Assembly (NCBI GenBank): GCA_022571365.1
Contig: JACZXZ010000018.1
Coordinates: 1-35,824, forward strand
From: Pseudomonadota bacterium
GTDB lineage: Bacteria > Pseudomonadota > Alphaproteobacteria > G022571365
DNA length: 35,824 nucleotides
Direction of reading: 5' to 3'
The stretch's first letter is position 1. Each line of letters starts with the position of its first letter. The notes below the pieces were generated by a model, which did no database searches, was not told where the DNA came from, and saw only the letters and a list, made by a program, of their open reading frames with translations. The translations under genes were made by a program, and so were the position numbers. Below, one piece after another: positions 32,002-35,824 of this stretch.

Positions 32002-34128
32002 TCAGCCTGGGGCGGGTCCCAGCTCTTCCTTCAACGGTCCGAGGTATTTCTCGTATTGCCGCCAACGGCCGACCGAGGAGGTGTAGATCGGCTGGCGGGC
32101 CTGCCAGAAGCTCAAGGTCCGAATCGGTCGGTCGTGCTCGTGAAAGGCAAGGCATCTGTCATCCCATTCGAGCCCGCAGAACTCGATGATCCGCCGGCTC
32201 ACCCCTTCCTGGTCCGCGACCAGCTCCTCGTAGGCGACCTCGAGCATCGGCAACGGCGAGGCGCGCCGCCAGTGGGCCATGATTCGCTCGTACTGCCGGT
32301 AGACGATGCCCAGGTGGGTCAGGTCGTAGGAGTAATCCCAGACCCGGGGGATGTTGTGGAAATAGCAGGACAGGCAGGTGTCCAGGGGATCGCGCCGGCA
32401 GTGGATGATGCGGGCCTTGGAGAACATGAGGGCGATGAGGCCCAGCCGCAATAAGTTGTTCGGCATCTTGTCGGTGATGCGCTCGGCCGCCTCTGAGTGG
32501 CTCCGCAAATGGTCCAGATAGCCCTCGGCCAGCTGGCGGGCGGTCTCGCGGTCGATAAGGGCCGCGCAGTCGGGATAGGGGGTCGAGGCCTTCAAGGTTG
32601 CCGGCAAGGTGCCGACCATCCGGGTCAGATAGCTCAGCTCGCCGGCGCCGAAGGCTTGGGGATGGCTGGCGATGATCTGCTCGACCAGCGTGGTGCCGGA
32701 GCGGGGCATGCCGACGATGAAGACGGGAAGTTCGGAGTCGCTGCCCGCCCATTGCCGTTGCTCGAAGAAGTCCTTGGTAAACACGGAAATCACTTTGCTC
32801 ACGAACTGGACGTAGACCTCGGTGTCGAAATTGGCCTCCTTGCACCTGAGCTCGTTGGCCGTCCGGTAATGGCTGAAGGCCTCGTCGACCGACCCCTGGT
32901 CGTCCAGAATCTTGGCCCAGGCGAAGTGAAGGTTGGCGCGGTCGGCGGCCGGCAGGTCCGGCTTTTCCAGCAAAGTCTCGAGCCGCGTCGTGGCCTCCTT
33001 GCCTGGGGTGAAGCTTTTGTTGATCACCAGGTTGTAATGGGCTCGGGTGAGCTCCGGCTTGAGTTCGATCGCCTTCTGGTGGCACGCGACCGCTTCCCCG
33101 AAGCGGCCCTGCTGCTGGTAGCAGATCCCCAGATTGTAATGGGCTTCGGCGCGGTCGGGATCGAGCTCCAGGACCCGCCGCAGGTGGCTCATCGCCCCGT
33201 CGAGGTCGTCCCGCAACATCAGCGTATTGGCCAGGTTGTTGTGGGCCATGGCGAAATCGGGATCAAGCTCCGTGGCCCGCCGGAAACTCGCGATGGCTTC
33301 CTCTATCTTGTCCTGTTGCTTCAAGGTGTTGCCCAGGACGAAATGGATCTCGGCGTCATCGGGCTTAAGCGTCGCCGCCTCCTGGAGGCTGGAGACGGCT
33401 TCGTCCGTTTCGCCGGCCAGCGCCAGGGCTTTTCCCAGGCGGGAATGGGCGAGGGCGTCCTTGGGATGAATCGCCGTCGCCTCGCGATAATGGGAGATCG
33501 CTTCCCTCCGCTTGCCCTGGCGCTCCAGGACGCCCGCCAGGTTGTAATGCGCCGCCGCCATATCGGGCTTTAGCTCCAGCGCCTTGCCGTAGCAGGCGAT
33601 CGCCTCTTCCTCCTTGCCTTGGTGGGCCAGGACGTTGCCCAGATTGTGGTGGACCTGCGGCGAGTCGGGCGCGATCGCCAGGGCCCGCCGGTAGGCCGCG
33701 ATCGCCTCTTCCTTCTCGCCCTGCCGCGCCAGGGTGTCCGCCAGGTTTGACAGCGCGCGCGCGTCGTCCGGCTGGATGGCCAGCGCCTGGCGGTAGTGCG
33801 AGGCCGCTTCCTCGAGCTTGCCCAGGGCGCGGTAGGCCTCGCCCAGGTTGTTGTGATAGACGGCCACCCCGCCGGCAAGCGCGATGGCCTTGCTGATGTT
33901 GGAGATGGCGACGTCATGCTGGTTGGCCTGATGGGCGAGCACGCCCAGGAGGTGCAGCGCGTCGGCATTATCGGGCTGGTTTTGCAGGACCCGCCGGTAC
34001 AGGATCTCGGCCTTGCGCAAGCGGCCGGCCTGGTGGTGCTCCAGGGCGGCGGTCAACGCCTTTGTCGTCCTCGCCCGGGGCGCCGCTTTGTCCCGCGAAG
34101 AGCCTGGTTTCCCGGTTTGGTCCGCCAT
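32002..34128 (-). CDS. TPR repeats fused to a PAPS-dependent sulfotransferase domain (copy 1)
   Basis: A 708-aa protein of two parts. Residues about 20-400 are about eleven tetratricopeptide repeats of consensus type (for example AHYNLAGVLERQGKRREAIS and VYHNNLGEAYRALGKLEEAA). Residues about 455-700 are a sulfotransferase domain. It has a PAPS 5'-phosphosulfate loop PVFIVGMPRSGTTLVEQII near 467 and a 3'-phosphate motif RIIHCRRDPLDTCLSCYF near 574. It ends YTSSVGRWRQYEKYLGPLKE. Such fusions transfer sulfate to tyrosines or glycans; the acceptor is unknown. The ATG at 34128 has AAAGG six bases upstream. No signal peptide is present. It follows its paralogue by 43 bp. Confidence 0.93.
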   Translation of the reverse strand: MADQTGKPGSSRDKAAPRARTTKALTAALEHHQAGRLRKAEILYRRVLQNQPDNADALHLLGVLAHQANQHDVAISNISKAIALAGGVAVYHNNLGEAYRALGKLEEAASHYRQALAIQPDDARALSNLADTLARQGEKEEAIAAYRRALAIAPDSPQVHHNLGNVLAHQGKEEEAIACYGKALELKPDMAAAHYNLAGVLERQGKRREAISHYREATAIHPKDALAHSRLGKALALAGETDEAVSSLQEAATLKPDDAEIHFVLGNTLKQQDKIEEAIASFRRATELDPDFAMAHNNLANTLMLRDDLDGAMSHLRRVLELDPDRAEAHYNLGICYQQQGRFGEAVACHQKAIELKPELTRAHYNLVINKSFTPGKEATTRLETLLEKPDLPAADRANLHFAWAKILDDQGSVDEAFSHYRTANELRCKEANFDTEVYVQFVSKVISVFTKDFFEQRQWAGSDSELPVFIVGMPRSGTTLVEQIIASHPQAFGAGELSYLTRMVGTLPATLKASTPYPDCAALIDRETARQLAEGYLDHLRSHSEAAERITDKMPNNLLRLGLIALMFSKARIIHCRRDPLDTCLSCYFHNIPRVWDYSYDLTHLGIVYRQYERIMAHWRRASPLPMLEVAYEELVADQEGVSRRIIEFCGLEWDDRCLAFHEHDRPIRTLSFWQARQPIYTSSVGRWRQYEKYLGPLKEELGPAPG

Positions 34129-34171
34129 CAACCGCCTTTCTTCCCCGATAACGACCCTGCTCGAGGCGCCC

Positions 34172-35824
34172 TCAGGTCTCGGTGAGTCCGAGCGACTCCT
34201 TCAACGGTCCGAGGTATTTCTCGTAGTGCCGCCAACGGCCGACCGAGGAGGTGTAGATCGGCTGGCGGACCTGCCAGAGACTCGCGGTCTGGATCGGTCG
34301 TTCGAGCTCGTGGAAGGCGAGGCACTTGTCATCCCATTCCAGCCCGCAGAAATCGATGATCTCCCGGCTCCCCTTTTCCTGGTTCGAGACCAGTTCCTCA
34401 TAAGAGACCTCCAGCATCGGCACTGGGGAGGCGCTCCGCCAATGGTGCATGAGCTTTTGGTATTGGCGGTAGTGGAGGCCGAGTTCCCTCAGATCATAGG
34501 CAAAATTCAAGACGCTCTTGAAGTTCTGGAAGTAGCAGGACAGGCAGGTGTCCATGGGATCGCGCCGGCAGTGGATGATGCGGGCCTTGGGGAACAACAG
34601 GGCGATGAAGCCGAGGAAATTGAAATTTCCCGGCGCCTTGTCCGTGATCCGATCCGCGTCGCTCGAAAAGCCGCGAAGATGTTCGAGGTACCCGTCAGCG
34701 AGGCGGCGGGCGGCATCCCGGTCGATCAGGGTGGCGCACTCGGGATAGGGGGTCGGGGTATTGAGGGTTTTCGGCAGGGTGCTGACCATGCGGTTGATCT
34801 CGGTCAACTCCCCGGCGCCGAAGGCTTGGCTATGGCTGGCGATGATCTGCTCGACCAGGGTTGTGCCCGACCGGGGCATGCCGATGACGAACACGGGAAG
34901 CTCGGAGGCCACCCCGAGGGATGCCCTCTTTTTGAGGAACTCTTTGGTGAAAGTCGAAATCAGGCCGTCGACGCGGCGCTCGTCCCCTTCGGCGTCGTAG
35001 TTTATGTCTTTATGCGCCAGCTCGTTCGCCACCCGATAATGGGTGAAGGCCTCGTCATACCGTCCGAGGTCGTCGAAGATCTTCGCCAGGCCGAAATTCG
35101 CCCCGATGCGCTGCGCCGGCCTGAGATCTTTATCGTTGAGGAAGCCCTTGAGGTGGGCAATTTCATCGTCCGCCGAGGTAAACTTCCGGCCGCTCACCGA
35201 ACCGAGATAGGCACCCACCCCGTCGGGGTCGAGGGCGATGGTTTGTCGGAACCATTCCTCGGCCTCCTCGAAACGGCCCATGATCTGGAGGCAACGGCCT
35301 ATACCCGCATGCGCCCTGGCCAGGTCCGGCTTGATGGCCAGCGCCTGATGGTAGCTTTCGGTCGCTTCCTCGATCCGGCCAAGGTTCTGGAGGCAGCTCC
35401 CTATGCTCGCGTGCGCCGCGCCGAGGTCGGGCTTGATGGCCAGCGCCTGGCGGTAGCTTTCGATCGCTTCCTCGTCCCGATCCTGCTCGCCGAGGCAGGC
35501 CCCCAGCTCGTAATGCGCCGTGACGAGATCCGGCTTGATCGCCAGGGCCTGCCGCAGGGCCGTCATCGCCTCGTCGAGCTTCTCCTGCTCCTTGAGGGTG
35601 CGGCCGAGATTGTAGAGGGCTTCCGGATAATCGACCTTGAGGGCCACGGCCTGCTGGAAGCTGGCGACGGCGTCCTCGAGCGCGCCGTTCTGGCGCAGCG
35701 CTTCACCCAGGTTGTGATGGGTCTCGGCGCCTTTGGGCAGGATGTTAAGGGCCTGGCGGTAGTGGGCGATCGCGTCGTCGAGCTTGCTTTGGCTGAAAAA
35801 GGCGTTGGCCAGGTTCTTGTGCGT
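34172..35824 (-). CDS. TPR repeats fused to a sulfotransferase domain (copy 2, N-terminus outside window)
   Basis: A paralogue of the gene at 32002-34128. The reading frame is open to the window edge, where it is already inside TPR repeats (LANAFFSQSKLDDAIAHYRQ), so its start is not here; a GTG at 35647 is internal. TPRs run to about 35230. The sulfotransferase domain has VFVIGMPRSGTTLVEQIIAS (near 34885) and RIIHCRRDPMDTCLSCYF (near 34570). The last 110 bp (34195-34300) are close to identical at DNA level with 32025-32130, whereas TPR counts differ. The pair arose by tandem duplication with selection or conversion on the catalytic end. Confidence 0.92.
   Translation of the reverse strand, partial: THKNLANAFFSQSKLDDAIAHYRQALNILPKGAETHHNLGEALRQNGALEDAVASFQQAVALKVDYPEALYNLGRTLKEQEKLDEAMTALRQALAIKPDLVTAHYELGACLGEQDRDEEAIESYRQALAIKPDLGAAHASIGSCLQNLGRIEEATESYHQALAIKPDLARAHAGIGRCLQIMGRFEEAEEWFRQTIALDPDGVGAYLGSVSGRKFTSADDEIAHLKGFLNDKDLRPAQRIGANFGLAKIFDDLGRYDEAFTHYRVANELAHKDINYDAEGDERRVDGLISTFTKEFLKKRASLGVASELPVFVIGMPRSGTTLVEQIIASHSQAFGAGELTEINRMVSTLPKTLNTPTPYPECATLIDRDAARRLADGYLEHLRGFSSDADRITDKAPGNFNFLGFIALLFPKARIIHCRRDPMDTCLSCYFQNFKSVLNFAYDLRELGLHYRQYQKLMHHWRSASPVPMLEVSYEELVSNQEKGSREIIDFCGLEWDDKCLAFHELERPIQTASLWQVRQPIYTSSVGRWRHYEKYLGPLKESLGLTET

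Overview
The window is GC-rich, gene-dense chromosomal DNA from an alphaproteobacterium, most likely Rhodospirillales-like and oxygen-respiring. This rests on the SMC / DsbA-like / DUF721 order beside mutY, an electron-transfer flavoprotein ubiquinone oxidoreductase, and a PodJ-like polar organiser. No integrase, transposase, phage structural gene, rRNA or CRISPR array was seen. One tRNA gene (Gln, anticodon TTG) is present.

Layout. 1-3410: smc (cut by the window edge), a DsbA-like thiol oxidoreductase and a DUF721/DciA-like gene on the minus strand, divergent from mutY. 3536-4443: a less GC-rich insert with a small unknown ORF and an MT-A70 adenine methyltransferase. 4499-8062: rnhB, a CPA2 cation/proton antiporter and a PA0069-type radical SAM gene. 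8063-10088: a structured divergent spacer, two rSAM/selenodomain-associated transferases, a small membrane protein and a repeat array. 10071-18073: moaB, a lytic transglycosylase, a uracil-DNA glycosylase, ETF-QO, a TPR lipoprotein candidate and ispE. 18107-23099: four minus-strand genes sharing one N-terminal module. 23605-26357: gmd, fcl (GDP-L-fucose synthesis), an ankyrin protein and tRNA-Gln. 26455-31755: repair and redox genes (nfi, msrB, GFA-family, DoxX, pirin, glutathionyl-hydroquinone reductase, trypsin-like lipoprotein) with two gene remnants. 32002-35824: two tandem TPR-sulfotransferases.

The most distinctive system is at 18107-23099. A PodJ-like protein (N-terminal module, membrane span, Sel1 repeats, peptidoglycan-binding domain), two short coiled-coil paralogues and a ParB-family protein all carry a helical module of the form AREAAxxAARxxGLxLxxWL. 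In the ParB-like protein it precedes the ParB domain, and a basic tail replaces the usual C-terminal dimerisation domain. I infer a polar or envelope scaffold linked to the nucleoid.

Two sequence-level features stand out. About a dozen short (11-41 bp) tandem or near-tandem duplications lie in the intergenic spacers and two more in one protein tail. A palindromic element with conserved flanks occurs once between genes (4499-4545) and once, in frame, inside rnhB (5033-5076).
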